64,000 nucleotides of DNA from Vibrio maritimus (GCA_000755425.1 BBMT01000009.1:62001-126000), one strand, 5' to 3'. Positions 24,759 to 35,148 are shown, numbered from the stretch's first letter. Numbers and translations: made by a program. The notes: a model not told the origin generated them from the sequence alone.

Positions 24759-26040
24759 ATGAATAAATCACTATCCCAAAAGATCTTTGTAGGTCTATTT
24801 GCTGGCCTTTTGATTGGTACAGCTATTCAATACCTTTTCGCAGGTGTTAGCCTTTTTGACCAATACTTACTTGGTTTTGCAGAAGGCGTAGGCGGCATGT
24901 TCGTCTCATTAATCAAACTGCTCGTTGTACCATTGGTTTACGTTTCTATCGTTTGCGGTATCGTAGAACTTAAAGACATCAACTCTTTCGGTCGCCTCGG
25001 CGGCAAAACCTTTGCGCTTTATATTCTCAATACGGTGATCGCGATTACTTTTGCACTTGCGATCGGTATGATCGTTCAGCCGGGTGCAGGTGCTAACTTA
25101 GGCGGCACAGTGGCTCAAGCTGTAGAGATTACGTCAACGACGACGCCTGACATCTTCTCAATGATCACTAACATCGTACCTAGCAACCCAATTCAGGCGT
25201 TCGCTAACGGTGACATGCTACAAATCATCTTCATGGCGATTCTGACAGGTCTAGCTATCCAAGCTCTGGATAAGAAAGGTGGTCCTGCTATCAACGCGTT
25301 CAAAGTAAGCGAATGACGTGATGATGAAGCTAATTGGTCTTGTAATGAGCCTAGCCCCTTACGGTGTATTCGCACTGATGATTCAGCTTGGCGCAACGCT
25401 TGATGCAAACACACTAGCATCGGTAGCGGGCTATGTTGCTCTAGTTGTGGGTATTCTTGTTCTGTGGATCTTTATGGTTTACCCGCTTATGGTTGGCGCA
25501 ACGACGAAAATGACGCCAGCACAGTTTATCCGTGCGACTCGTGAGCAGGTTCTGTTCTCTCTATCAACGGCAAGCTCTAACGCGACGATTCCAGTGACTA
25601 TGCGTACTCTGACAGATAAGATTGGTGTGTCTAAATCTGTAGCTGGTTTTGGTGTACCACTGGGTGCGACCATGAACATGGCAGGCGCGTCTATCTACAT
25701 CGCGATTGCGGCTATCTTCATCGCTAATGCCTTCGGTCAGCCTATCCAAATGGGCGATCTGTTTACTCTAGGCTTTACGGTACTGCTACTTTCAATTGGT
25801 GCTGGTGGTGTTCCAGGCGGCGGTGTAGTGATGATTGGTGTTATCCTTCACCAACTAGGCTTGCCACCAGAAGGTCTAGCCATTGTTGCTGCTGTTGACC
25901 GTATCAACGATATGTTCTGTACTAGCTCAAACGTTGTTGGTGATACTGCTGTAAACACAATTGTTGCTGGTAGCGAAGGTGAGATTGGTGAGCCAGCAGA
26001 GCAAGATGCTGACGCTGTACTTGCCCAGAGCCGTGCGTAA
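24759..26040 (+). CDS. Dicarboxylate/amino acid:cation symporter, DAACS family (one-base insertion near 25306)
   Basis: An inner-membrane Na+ or H+ symporter of the GltP/DctA family, about eight membrane helices plus two re-entrant loops. Motifs: SLSTASSNATIPVTM (serine-rich loop), AGASIYIAIAAIF-type helix and the VDRINDMFCTSSNVVGD end. The frame is broken at GTAAGCG (25305-25309): without the extra A it reads AFKVANDVMMKLIGLV and gives 426 residues, the family length. The substrate (glutamate, aspartate or C4-acids) cannot be told. It lies between grpE and dnaK but is not part of the heat-shock system. Confidence 0.9.
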
Positions 26041-26064
26041 TTAAAAATAGTTTCTCTAGATGAT

Positions 26065-26095
26065 AAACGGAGCCAGTCAAGGCTCCGTTTTTTAT
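26065..26095 (+). terminator. Terminator after the symporter
   Basis: AAACGGAGCC and its complement with a six-base loop, then a run of T. Confidence 0.88.
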
Positions 26096-26188
26096 TTTTC
26101 AAGTAATTACAACGTTAGGTCGTGGGTGCAAATGATGTTCAGATGCACAATGACAACAGAAAAAACTTAAACTTTTTTTACTTTTTCC

Positions 26189-26216
26189 CTTGAAAAGCAT
26201 TTTGACGCCCTTATCT
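26189..26216 (+). promoter_or_regulatory. Sigma-32 promoter of dnaK
   Basis: CTTGAA at 26189-26194, 13 bases, then CCCTTATCT from 26208. It lies about 110 bp upstream of dnaK, like the E. coli heat-shock promoter. Confidence 0.78.
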
Positions 26217-26322
26217 AAGGGTCATACAGAAAACAAACCTATTGCGAGCGGACAGTTTTGTCGGCTCTCAGCCTCACACTGAGGCAGCAAACGAAACAAT
26301 AGAATTATTCGGAGATAGCCTG

Positions 26323-28236
26323 ATGGGTAAAATCATTGGTATTGACTTAGGTACTACTAACTCTTGTGTTGCTGTTCTAGACGGCGACAAACCACGCGTA
26401 ATCGAAAATGCTGAAGGTGAGCGTACAACCGCATCGGTTATCGCTTACACTGACGGCGAGACGCTAGTTGGTCAACCTGCAAAACGTCAAGCAGTTACAA
26501 ACCCAGAGAACACGCTATTTGCTATTAAGCGTCTTATCGGTCGTCGTTTTGAAGACGAAGAAGTTCAGCGTGACATCGAAATCATGCCTTACAAAATCGT
26601 TAAGGCTGACAACGGTGATGCATGGGTAGAAGCAAAAGGCCAGCAAATGGCTGCTCCTCAAGTATCTGCTGAAGTACTTAAGAAAATGAAGAAAACTGCA
26701 GAAGATTTCCTAGGTGAGGAAGTAACTGGCGCAGTTATCACAGTTCCTGCTTACTTCAACGATGCACAGCGTCAAGCAACGAAAGATGCTGGTCGTATCG
26801 CAGGTCTAGAAGTTAAACGTATCATCAACGAGCCAACAGCAGCAGCACTTGCTTACGGTCTAGACAAGAAAGGCGGCGACCGCACTATCGCAGTTTACGA
26901 CCTTGGTGGTGGTACATTCGATATCTCTATCATCGAGATTGACGAAGTTGAAGGCGAGAAAACATTTGAAGTTCTAGCAACTAACGGTGATACGCACCTT
27001 GGTGGTGAAGACTTCGATAACCGCATGATCAACTACCTAGTTGAAGAGTTCCAGAAAGAGCAAGGCATCAACCTTAAGAACGACCCACTAGCAATGCAGC
27101 GTGTTAAAGAAGCAGCAGAAAAAGCGAAAATCGAGCTTTCTTCTACTTCTCAAACTGACGTAAACCTACCTTACGTTACTGCAGATGCAACTGGTCCTAA
27201 GCACATGAACGTAAAAGTGACTCGTGCGAAACTAGAATCTCTAGTTGAAGACCTAGTACAACGTTCTCTTGAGCCACTTAAAGTTGCTCTAGCTGACGCT
27301 GACCTATCAGTAAGCGACATCAACGACGTAATCCTAGTTGGTGGTCAAACTCGTATGCCTATGGTTCAAGCGAAAGTAGCTGAGTTCTTCGGTAAAGAAG
27401 CTCGCCGCGACGTGAACCCAGACGAAGCAGTAGCAATGGGTGCTGCAGTTCAAGGTGGTGTACTAGCGGGTGATGTGAAAGACGTACTTCTACTAGACGT
27501 TACTCCTCTGTCTCTAGGTATCGAGACTATGGGCGGCGTAATGACTAAGCTAGTTGAGAAGAACACAACTATCCCAACGAAAGCGAACCAAGTTTTCTCT
27601 ACAGCAGAAGACAACCAGAACGCGGTAACTATCCACGTTCTTCAAGGTGAGCGTAAGCAAGCGATGTACAACAAGTCTCTAGGTCAATTCAACCTAGAAG
27701 GCATTCAAGCTGCACCTCGTGGTATGCCTCAAATCGAAGTGACTTTCGACCTAGATGCGGACGGTATCCTACACGTATCTGCGAAAGACAAGTCGACTGG
27801 TAAAGAGCAGAAGATCACTATCCAAGCGTCTGGCGGTCTGAGCGATGAAGACATCGAGAAAATGGTACAAGAAGCAGAAGCTAACAAAGAAGCGGACAAG
27901 AAGTTCGAAGAGCTAGCAGCTGCACGTAACCAAGCAGACCAAATGATTCACGGTACTCGTAAGCAAGTAGAAGAAGCTGGTGAAGCGCTACCTGCAGAAG
28001 AGAAAGAGAAGATCGAAGCTGCAATCACTGAGCTAGAAGAAGCTCGTAAAGGTGAAGACAAAGAAGCGATTGACGCGAAAGTTCAAGCGCTAATGGCAGC
28101 GGCTCAGAAGCTAATGGAAATCGCACAGCAGCAAGCTCAAGCACAAGGTGCAGGCGCTGAAGCTGGCGAACAGCCTAAGCAAGACGACGATGTTGTTGAT
28201 GCTGAGTTCGAAGAAGTAAAAGACGAGAAAAAATAA
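26323..28236 (+). CDS. dnaK: Chaperone DnaK (Hsp70)
   Basis: The central ATP-driven chaperone. The nucleotide-binding domain shows GIDLGTTNSCVAV, AVITVPAYFNDAQRQATKDA, NEPTAAALAYG, DLGGGTFDISI and VGGQTRMP; the peptide-binding domain and lid follow, with the C-terminal EEVKDEKK tail. The start at 26323 has a GGAGAT site and gives 637 residues, the normal length; an in-frame upstream extension has no homology. Works with GrpE (23879) and DnaJ (28547). Confidence 0.98.
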   Translation: MGKIIGIDLGTTNSCVAVLDGDKPRVIENAEGERTTASVIAYTDGETLVGQPAKRQAVTNPENTLFAIKRLIGRRFEDEEVQRDIEIMPYKIVKADNGDAWVEAKGQQMAAPQVSAEVLKKMKKTAEDFLGEEVTGAVITVPAYFNDAQRQATKDAGRIAGLEVKRIINEPTAAALAYGLDKKGGDRTIAVYDLGGGTFDISIIEIDEVEGEKTFEVLATNGDTHLGGEDFDNRMINYLVEEFQKEQGINLKNDPLAMQRVKEAAEKAKIELSSTSQTDVNLPYVTADATGPKHMNVKVTRAKLESLVEDLVQRSLEPLKVALADADLSVSDINDVILVGGQTRMPMVQAKVAEFFGKEARRDVNPDEAVAMGAAVQGGVLAGDVKDVLLLDVTPLSLGIETMGGVMTKLVEKNTTIPTKANQVFSTAEDNQNAVTIHVLQGERKQAMYNKSLGQFNLEGIQAAPRGMPQIEVTFDLDADGILHVSAKDKSTGKEQKITIQASGGLSDEDIEKMVQEAEANKEADKKFEELAAARNQADQMIHGTRKQVEEAGEALPAEEKEKIEAAITELEEARKGEDKEAIDAKVQALMAAAQKLMEIAQQQAQAQGAGAEAGEQPKQDDDVVDAEFEEVKDEKK

Positions 28237-28546
28237 TTTCTTGTCGCTAGAAGACCCAATCTCGGCGTCGATGATGCTCATTTGCCCCTTCTCTATGAAG
28301 ATAAGGTAAACTGCGCGTCATCTCCTTGAGCTTGAGCCTTCTAGCTTAGAGAATCCTTTCTTCTGGGTTCTCGAAAAGTGATTGTTGCGGGCGTTTGGGG
28401 TAACCTTTACGCCCGCAAATTTGTAAACACTGTCGCTCTAGATAAGGAATCTACCTCCAAGAACCAAGGATAAAAATCCTTATCTAGAACGATACAATCC
28501 CCAAACAGCGCCGGGCTGTTTGTCGAAGTAATTGGTAACAAGCAAT
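28237..28546 (+). promoter_or_regulatory. dnaK-dnaJ intergenic region with two hairpins
   Basis: No gene in these 310 bases. A 10-bp stem (TTGCGGGCGT, 28385-28394, with 28409-28418) is followed by a 12-bp inverted repeat (TCTAGATAAGGA, 28437-28448, with 28477-28488). Neither has a strong T-run. They may partly terminate or process the dnaK mRNA so that less dnaJ is made, as suits the usual excess of DnaK. Confidence 0.6.
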
Positions 28547-29689
28547 ATGTCAAAACGTGATTTTTACGAAGTATTAGGCGTTGATCGTGACGCATCAGAA
28601 CGCGACATCAAGAAGGCGTATAAGCGCCTTGCGATGAAGTATCACCCAGATAGAAACCAAGGTGATGACACGGCGGCTGAGAAGTTTAAAGAAGTAAAAG
28701 AAGCGTACGAGATCCTAACCGAGCCTCAGAAAAAAGCGGCGTACGACCAATATGGTCACGCAGCCTTTGAACAAGGAGGCATGGGCGGTGGCGGCTTCGG
28801 CGGCGCTGGTGCTGACTTCGGTGATATTTTCGGTGACGTATTCGGTGATATCTTTGGTGGCGGTCGTCGTGGTGGCGGTGGTCATCGTGCTCAGCGCGGT
28901 GCAGACTTGCGCTACAACATGGAGCTAACGCTAGAAGAAGCGGTTCGTGGTATTTCAAAAGAGATTGAAGTTCCAACGCTAGTTGAGTGTGAGACATGTG
29001 ATGGCTCTGGCTCGAAGAAAGGCTCTTCTCCGCAAACGTGTGGCACCTGTCACGGTCATGGTCAAGTTCAGATGCGCCAAGGCTTCTTTGCGGTTCAGCA
29101 AACCTGTCCAACCTGTAGCGGCACCGGTAAGATCATTAAAGACCCATGTAACAGCTGTCATGGTCAAGGTCGCGTACAGAAGACTAAGACACTTAACGTT
29201 AAGATCCCTGCCGGTGTGGATACAGGCGATCGCATTCGTCTATCTGGCGAAGGTGAAGCGGGCGAGCATGGTGCACCAGCAGGTGACTTGTATGTACAAG
29301 TACACGTAAAAGAGCACCATATCTTTGAACGTGAAGGCAACAACCTGTACTGTGAAGTGCCAGTGAGCTTTGCTCAAGCAGCTCTAGGCGGTGAGGTTGA
29401 AGTTCCGACACTTGATGGTCGTGTAAGCCTGAAAGTGCCAGAAGAGACTCAAACTGGCCGTATGTTCCGCATGCGTGGTAAGGGCGTGAAAGGCGTTCGT
29501 GGCGGCGGCGTTGGCGACCTAATCGTGAAGCTTGTGGTTGAAACGCCAGTGAAGCTAAGCACACGTCAGAAAGAACTTCTGCATGAGTTCGAAGAGTCAT
29601 GCGGCGGTGAAGCGGCAAACACGCATAAGCCAAAATCAGAAGGTTTCTTCAATGGTGTGAAGAAGTTCTTCGATGATTTAACTAGCTAA
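28547..29689 (+). CDS. dnaJ: Chaperone DnaJ (Hsp40)
   Basis: Co-chaperone that delivers substrates to DnaK and triggers its ATPase. The J-domain has the HPD motif (KYHPDRN, about 31-37), then a Gly/Phe-rich part, four CxxCxGxG zinc repeats (CETCDGSG, CGTCHGHG, CPTCSGTG, CNSCHGQG) and the C-terminal beta-domains. 380 residues. ATG 28547 is chosen because the family starts MSKRDFYEVLGV. Confidence 0.98.
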   Translation: MSKRDFYEVLGVDRDASERDIKKAYKRLAMKYHPDRNQGDDTAAEKFKEVKEAYEILTEPQKKAAYDQYGHAAFEQGGMGGGGFGGAGADFGDIFGDVFGDIFGGGRRGGGGHRAQRGADLRYNMELTLEEAVRGISKEIEVPTLVECETCDGSGSKKGSSPQTCGTCHGHGQVQMRQGFFAVQQTCPTCSGTGKIIKDPCNSCHGQGRVQKTKTLNVKIPAGVDTGDRIRLSGEGEAGEHGAPAGDLYVQVHVKEHHIFEREGNNLYCEVPVSFAQAALGGEVEVPTLDGRVSLKVPEETQTGRMFRMRGKGVKGVRGGGVGDLIVKLVVETPVKLSTRQKELLHEFEESCGGEAANTHKPKSEGFFNGVKKFFDDLTS

Positions 29690-29709
29690 ACGCTCGCTAA
29701 TCTAAATTA

Positions 29710-29747
29710 AATCGGCCCGCGATAATGAACATTATCGCGGGCCGATT
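29710..29747. terminator. Terminator after dnaJ
   Basis: A perfect 17-bp stem with a GAAC loop, arms beginning AATCGGCCCGCGATAAT. It separates dnaJ (+) from the convergent pilin gene (-). Confidence 0.85.
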
Positions 29748-29780
29748 GCTTTTCTAGAAGTTGGCTTGGCACGTGTAGCT

Positions 29781-30197
29781 TTACCAGCACTCCAGTGGTG
29801 TCACATCGCCATTGGACGTCAAACTCATGGTTTTATCCGCCTCAAGGCAGCTATCGTCAGATTGACGGGTAGTCGTCTGCGCGATTGCTTTAATGGTATA
29901 AGCGGCGCTAGCGCTGCTCACTACCTCAAATTGATAGCGGTTAACCTGCGATTCACAAACGGTACAACGCCCACTCGAAATTACAGACGCAAAGTTGTAG
30001 CCGCTACTATAGGTGCGTTCGAGCTCCAACTGCATTTCCAGTAAATCGCCCAACGCGATCATTCGGTGACTTTCTCGCACCTGCTGCGTGTAGTTTGGGT
30101 AGGCAACGGAAGTCAGAATGCCGAGTATGGCTAACGTGATCAACAATTCGATCAACGTCAAACCTCTTTGTCTACTCCCGTCTTGTTTGCATTTCAT
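29781..30197 (-). CDS. pilE: Type IV pilin-like protein, PilE family
   Basis: A 138-residue prepilin. The leader ends in RQRG and the mature protein starts LTLIELLITLAILGILTSVAYP with Glu at position 5, the class III signal cut by PilD. Two Cys near the C-terminus (DDSC and LECW) suit a pilin D-region disulfide, with another pair (CTVC) in between. It is likely a minor pilin of the type IV pilus. It diverges from the fimT-pilW-pilX-pilV set next door, so the pilE-like gene has its own promoter. Confidence 0.88.
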   Translation of the reverse strand: MKCKQDGSRQRGLTLIELLITLAILGILTSVAYPNYTQQVRESHRMIALGDLLEMQLELERTYSSGYNFASVISSGRCTVCESQVNRYQFEVVSSASAAYTIKAIAQTTTRQSDDSCLEADKTMSLTSNGDVTPLECW

Positions 30198-30311
30198 TTT
30201 TTTAAGTCAATCCAACCGACTATTTTAAAAGACTTTTCTAGTGTTCGCTGCTGCTAGGATTAACGCAAGTAGATAGGTTTGTTTGTTACCAGTTTCATAG
30301 GATTTTGGGAA

Positions 30312-30824
30312 ATGGTTCGCGGCTTTACGTTTTTGGAATTGATCATCACAGTAGTGATCTCGGGTATCGTCCTAACGGCGATGGCTCCGACGTTCACCGA
30401 TGTCTCCAAATCGAATAAAGTAGAGCGAGCAGCACTCGAAATTTATGGCGTTATTGTGCAAACACAAGCAGAAGCGATACTGCGTAATGAGCCATTGTGG
30501 ATCCATTTTGAAGGCTTGCCGGAAGGGGCTTCGAATGGTAACTGGACAGCGGTAGTGGCAAACAAAGGGAATCTCTCTGATGCCGACGTAAAGCGGTTGT
30601 TTACAATGTCTGGAGCCCCTTTTGATGGCACAACCATTGAGCTTAACTTTAATAGTGAACAGCTAAAAATTGACCATATCACTGGTGGAGCGCGTGTGGG
30701 TGGCAACATCACTATTAAACCTTACCCACGCAGTGAAAAGTTTGCCAAGATCGTCAGTCATGCAGCGTCAGGTCGAGTCCAAGTTTGTCAAAGTGGCGGT
30801 GAATATGGGTTAGGGGGCTGCTAG
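30312..30824 (+). CDS. fimT: Minor pseudopilin, FimT/GspH family
   Basis: A prepilin-like protein of 170 residues. The short leader MVRG is followed by FTFLELIITVVISGIVLTAMAP, the usual membrane helix with Glu at position 5. The GspH/FimT beta-domain follows, ending in a Cys-containing tail (VQVCQSGGEYGLGGC). ATG 30312 gives the standard short leader. It is the first gene of the minor-pilin cluster and is separated by one base from pilW. Confidence 0.85.
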   Translation: MVRGFTFLELIITVVISGIVLTAMAPTFTDVSKSNKVERAALEIYGVIVQTQAEAILRNEPLWIHFEGLPEGASNGNWTAVVANKGNLSDADVKRLFTMSGAPFDGTTIELNFNSEQLKIDHITGGARVGGNITIKPYPRSEKFAKIVSHAASGRVQVCQSGGEYGLGGC

Positions 30825-30825
30825 G

Positions 30826-31432
30826 ATGAAGCGTCAAAAAGGCATCACTATCATCGAAATGCTGGTGGCATCGGCGGCGGGTATCATGGCGATTTCTCTG
30901 GTGGCTCTTTGTACATTTCAGTACAAAACCACGCCTCTGATCGATCTCAACTTTTACTGTTAAATCAAGCTCTCGCGACGACGCGCGCCGTATTCAAAAT
31001 GACATGATCCGTGCTGGCTATAATGGTGAAGAAAGTAATAGCTGGGTGCCTTTTGGGACGAGCAGCACCATTTATGTGTCTCAGAGCGGGGCGGTAGCAC
31101 AGTATGCGTATCGAGATGATAGGGGAGAAGCACCGATTGAGAACGTGGTGTGGCAGTTCTCTGAAGAGGCTGGGAAACTGTCAATTTGCCGAGCTAAAAC
31201 AAGCATTTCGGCTGGAACGAAAACGACCGCATACTCTAATTCAACAGGTTGCACGTCTATTTTTGAACCTAACCTTATTAAAGTAAACGATTTTTCTTTG
31301 GTGACGAATACGGTAGGGAGTAATAGTGCCACCCACCAATATATCAATTTAACCATAGATGCAGAGCTAAGAGGTAACCCCAGTGTATTCAGCTCATTGA
31401 CGCGACAGTTCATGGTGAGGAACGGCCAATGA
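30826..31432 (+). CDS. pilW: Minor pilin PilW-like (two one-base deletions)
   Basis: The N-terminus MKRQKGITIIEMLVASAAG is a class III prepilin leader (cut after G6). The frame then breaks twice: near 30930, after which LLLLNQALATT follows, and near 30982, where restoring one G gives TTARRIQNDMIRAGYNGEES. Both changes go in the same direction, so two bases are missing; the rebuilt protein has about 202 residues. The PilW-type C-terminal beta-domain contains ICRAK and STGC cysteines. It overlaps the next gene by four bases. Confidence 0.78.
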
Positions 31433-32695
31433 GAAAGCAGAGCGGCGTTATTGCATTAATGACCACAAGTCTACTACTGGTCGTTGCGCTTGTAGTGACA
31501 ATGGGGGTCTATAAGACCTCGCTTTATGAGATTAAGCGAGCCCAAAATGAGGTGGAGTCTCGCAAGAACTACTGGAGCGCGGATGGTCTATTAGAGTGCG
31601 CACTTGGATACCTTCGATTTTCAGGTAAAAGCATTGATGTACTTGAAGATGCGTCAAACCGACCAGAAGAATTCACCGCTGGTTGTATATCGAATAGAGG
31701 GAATGTCTCATTAACAGTCTCACAAGATACTGACTACGTTCTTACTGCCACATCAAATACAAACACACTCACTCGGACAATGGCTAACGGCGTTAATCAA
31801 CCAAAGGGCGCCATTCAAGTTAGCGGTGGTTTAGAGATGGTAGGGACTGTCACGATTACCCCAAGTGTTGGTGCTAAAGTCGCTGGGCAGCCTGCAGATA
31901 TGTTCGAGTGTACTAGCGTACGTTTTTCTGATTCGTTTACTTTTAGATATGACTCTCAAAAGGGTTTTGGTGGTCGAGAGTATGGTTACTCGACATCTTC
32001 AGTTAATGGCGAGAAACAATGCCACAGTGATTACGTAACAATAATAGGCAAAGATAGCATTGTGGCATCTATAGATGCTTCAAAGCCAACGGAATCCCCT
32101 GAATTTTCGAAAGACTTCCTACCAGATACCAAAATGGACTTATTTAAAGAGCTTTTTGGGGTTGCTGGAAACAAACAGAATGTTACGACGATATCTGACG
32201 ACGCAAAAATGTTTGTCAAGAAAGTAGTAAATGGCACTGACTGTAGCTCACTGATATCTAACCACTTTCCAGATGAGAAAAAGCGGGGGCTATGGTTAGT
32301 AGGCAATTGTGAGATATCGGGCTCTGTCAATGAAAGCGACACACAAGCAGATGCTAGTTATTGAGAACGGAGCCTTCGCTTTGTTCGGTTCATTCGCTTT
32401 TAATGGCCTTGTTTACCATAAAGTAGATTCAACGGATATGTTAGTGGCATCTTCGATTAGGAGCTTCTGGCAAGAAAAGCAAACCTCCAATACTGTTTAT
32501 AAACCTTATATCACAGACGATACCGTCGGAGTTCAGTTCTACTCTAGTACACCAAATGGAGGTTTGGTCATTGATACTAAGGGCGGAAAGTCAACGCTTG
32601 TAGGTGATATGAATCTTAACTTTAATGCAGGGTATCGCCCAACTTTCCTCAAAGGTGCTTATACCTGGAAAAAAGGAGCCTGGCGTGATTTCTAA
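31429..32695 (+). CDS. Pilus assembly protein PilX-like, long form (frameshift near 32335)
   Basis: The protein begins MRKQSGVIALMTTSLLLVVALVV, a PilX-type membrane helix without the Glu5 pilin motif, followed by EIKRAQNEVESRKNYWSADG, typical of PilX/GspK-type minor pilins. The frame as written stops at 32364; one extra base at 32325-32345 explains it, and the next frame continues MLVIENGAFALFGSFAF to 32695. The rebuilt length is 421 residues, much longer than a classical PilX, so it may be a Vibrio-specific variant. Its position between pilW and pilV supports a role in pilus tip assembly. Confidence 0.72.
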
Positions 32696-33094
32696 ACAGC
32701 GTGGATTTAGTCTTGTTGAGGTCATGATCGCCATCTGTCTGGTTGGAATCGGAGCTCTGGGCTTAGTGAAAATGCAGGCGTACATAGAGCAGCGCTCTGA
32801 TTATGCATATCACAGCATTCAAGCGCTAGGTCTGGCAGAAGCAAAGCTTGAGTGGTTTCGAACCCGTGGTGCAGATAGCACAACCTCAGATATGCCAGTC
32901 GCTGATTTTGATGTTGATATCGTCGCTGGCTCTAACAATCACCCCCTTACGTTGTCAATTGGCAAGTTCCCACCACCTCTATGGACGGGAATGTCAAAAC
33001 GGTTCAAGTGGATGTCGATTGGGTTGACCGACTAGGAGAGTCGCGACGCCTAAGTTTGAAAACTCAGATCTCTCGTTATAGCGAGTTTGACTAG
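32685..33094 (+). CDS. pilV: Minor pilin PilV-like (frameshift near 32972)
   Basis: It starts with GTG at 32685 after an AAAGGAG site and overlaps the previous gene by 11 bases. The prepilin signal is SKQRG-FSLVEVMIAICLVGIGALGL. After a one-base loss at about 32967-32980 the frame goes on as MDGNVKTVQVDVDWVDRLGE and ends SRYSEFD at 33094. Repaired length is about 136 residues, as for other short PilV proteins. It is the last gene of the minor-pilin set; no pilY1 follows. Confidence 0.78.
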
Positions 33095-33497
33095 TCGTGA
33101 AAGAGCCCGTTTATATAGAGCGCGACTTGTTAATTATTTAAACACGCCTTTGTTTGTTAATCCTCTGAATCCTAAGCTAATACAGAAACAAGCCAACCTA
33201 TTCCGCTCCTCTGTAGCCCTTCTCCCCTTTAGATTGAGCTCAATTTATAAGCTATCTTTATATTATCGGGTATTTTGCGTGCTAGTTAGATAATTGTTTT
33301 GCAATTGTGCATCTTAGTGTTGGTTAAATGTTATGTTAATCGGCGTATTTTGCAAAATAAGTCTACAAATATGGAAAAAAGTTCCGAATTATCTACTCTT
33401 TTCATCTTTTTTAAATAGAATGGTGTCGCAGATTTTATGTCACAGTGAAACTTGCCATGAGATTCACAAATAACAACATCACACACACGGAGTTACC
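33095..33497. other. Intergenic region before AbgT transporter
   Basis: No gene. AT-rich, with a TTCACA half-site near 33470 that could be part of a CRP-type operator, though the other half is poor. The transporter start has a GGAG site. Confidence 0.4.
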
Positions 33498-35057
33498 ATG
33501 AGTAACCAATCGATTAATCAAGCGCCTGCTCCAAAGCCGACTGGAATGGATCGCTTTTTAAACTTTATTGAGAAAGCAGGTAACAAGATCCCAGATCCTG
33601 CAATCCTGTTTTTCTGGGCACTCGTTATTGTTTGGGTTGCATCAGCACTTTTATCAAATGTCAGTTTCGATCTGATTAACCCACGTACCGGCACACCTCT
33701 AGAAGTAACTAACCTTCTAACAGGTGAGGCACTAGCAAGCTTCCTTGCTAACATGGTAACGACGTTCACAGGTTTTGCGCCACTGGGTATCGTACTGGTT
33801 GCGATGCTAGGTGTAGGTGTAGCTGACTCTTCAGGCTTCATCACAACTGGCCTTAAGAAGATGCTGAACTTCACGCCAGCGAAACTGCTAACGCCTATGC
33901 TGATTCTTGTAGCGATCGTATCGCACACAGCGGCAGATGCGGGTTACGTTCTGGTTATTCCACTAGGCGGTATCATTTTCCACGCAGCGGGTCGTCACCC
34001 ACTAGCGGGTATCGCAGCAGCATTTGCTGGTGTATCAGGTGGTTTCTCTGCAAACTTCATCCCTTCAGGTATCGACCCACTACTAGCAGGTTTCACGCAA
34101 ACTTCTGCTCAGGTTCTTGACCCTGAGTACATCGTAAACCCACTAGCAAACATCTTCTTCACTGGTCTATCTTCAGTGATCATCGTTGCTATCGGTTGGT
34201 ACGTGACTGAGAAAATCATCGAACCACGCCTTGCGAACACACCTGTTGATGAAGATGCTGAAGAAGCACCGGATCTAGGTACGTTTACAGAGACAGAATC
34301 TAAAGCGTTCCGCGCAGCAGGTTGGTCAATGATGGCAGGTATCGCATTGCTTGTTGCAGCTCTTATTCCAGAGACATCAGCATTACGTTCTCCAGAAGGT
34401 GAGATCACTGCGTTCTCTGCACCAATCATGCAGTCGATCGTTCCACTTATTTTCATTCTGTTTATCATTCCTGGCTACGTATACGGCCGTGTTTCTGGTA
34501 CGTTCAAGAGCAGCGACGATGTGATTAAAGCGATGGGTACGACAATGTCTACTATGGGCGCGTACATCGTAATGTCGTTCTTCTGTGCACAGTTCCTATC
34601 TGCATTTGGTCAGTCAAACATCGGTACTATGCTAGCACTTTACGGTGCTGAAGGTCTGAAAGCGATGAACCTACCAGGTCAGGCGACGATCGTTGGTATG
34701 ATTCTACTGACTGCATTTGTTAACCTACTGGTTGGCTCTGCATCAGCGAAGTGGGCTCTGATTGGTCCAATCCTAGTTCCAATGCTAATGGCTGTTGGTA
34801 TCTCTCCTGAGCTATCTCAAGCAGCTTACCGTGTTGGTGACTCTGTATCGAACATCATCTCTCCACTGATGGTATTCTTCCCACTGGTTGTGGTTTACTG
34901 CCAACGCTACGTGAAGTCTACTGGTATCGGTACACTAGCTTCTCTAATGATGCCATTCTCAATCGCTATGCTGATTGGTTGGACTATCTTCTTGCTAGCT
35001 TACTGGGCTCTAGGTATTCCTCTAGGTATCCAAGCGCCATACACTTACACTATGTAA
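33498..35057 (+). CDS. AbgT-family transporter (copy 1)
   Basis: A 519-residue inner-membrane protein of the AbgT family, which moves p-aminobenzoyl-glutamate or, in some members, exports sulfonamides. Family blocks: IPDPAILFFWALVIVWV, FTGFAPLGIVLVAMLGVGVA, HTAADAGYVLVIPLGG, GVSGGFSANFIPSGIDPLLAG, GSASAKWALIGPILVPM and YRVGDSVSNIISPLM. About ten membrane spans. It stands alone with its own terminator. A second member is at 49371. Confidence 0.92.
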   Translation: MSNQSINQAPAPKPTGMDRFLNFIEKAGNKIPDPAILFFWALVIVWVASALLSNVSFDLINPRTGTPLEVTNLLTGEALASFLANMVTTFTGFAPLGIVLVAMLGVGVADSSGFITTGLKKMLNFTPAKLLTPMLILVAIVSHTAADAGYVLVIPLGGIIFHAAGRHPLAGIAAAFAGVSGGFSANFIPSGIDPLLAGFTQTSAQVLDPEYIVNPLANIFFTGLSSVIIVAIGWYVTEKIIEPRLANTPVDEDAEEAPDLGTFTETESKAFRAAGWSMMAGIALLVAALIPETSALRSPEGEITAFSAPIMQSIVPLIFILFIIPGYVYGRVSGTFKSSDDVIKAMGTTMSTMGAYIVMSFFCAQFLSAFGQSNIGTMLALYGAEGLKAMNLPGQATIVGMILLTAFVNLLVGSASAKWALIGPILVPMLMAVGISPELSQAAYRVGDSVSNIISPLMVFFPLVVVYCQRYVKSTGIGTLASLMMPFSIAMLIGWTIFLLAYWALGIPLGIQAPYTYTM

Positions 35058-35074
35058 GCTAACGTAAGATACAG

Positions 35075-35112
35075 AAAAGCCCGCCAGGCAGATTGCCTAG
35101 GCGGGCTTTTTG
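35075..35112. terminator. Terminator between AbgT gene and fghA
   Basis: AAAAGCCCGCC pairs with GGCGGGCTTTT, with an inner AGGCA/TGCCT stem and T-runs on both sides. It serves both convergent genes. Confidence 0.88.
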
Positions 35113-35148
35113 TTTTCAGCTTCGGGGTTTTAGTCCCGCAACTCTTCT

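Noticed and set aside
26242..26322. In-frame extension of DnaK upstream of 26323
   Set aside because: It lies just downstream of the heat-shock promoter as leader, without homology to Hsp70.
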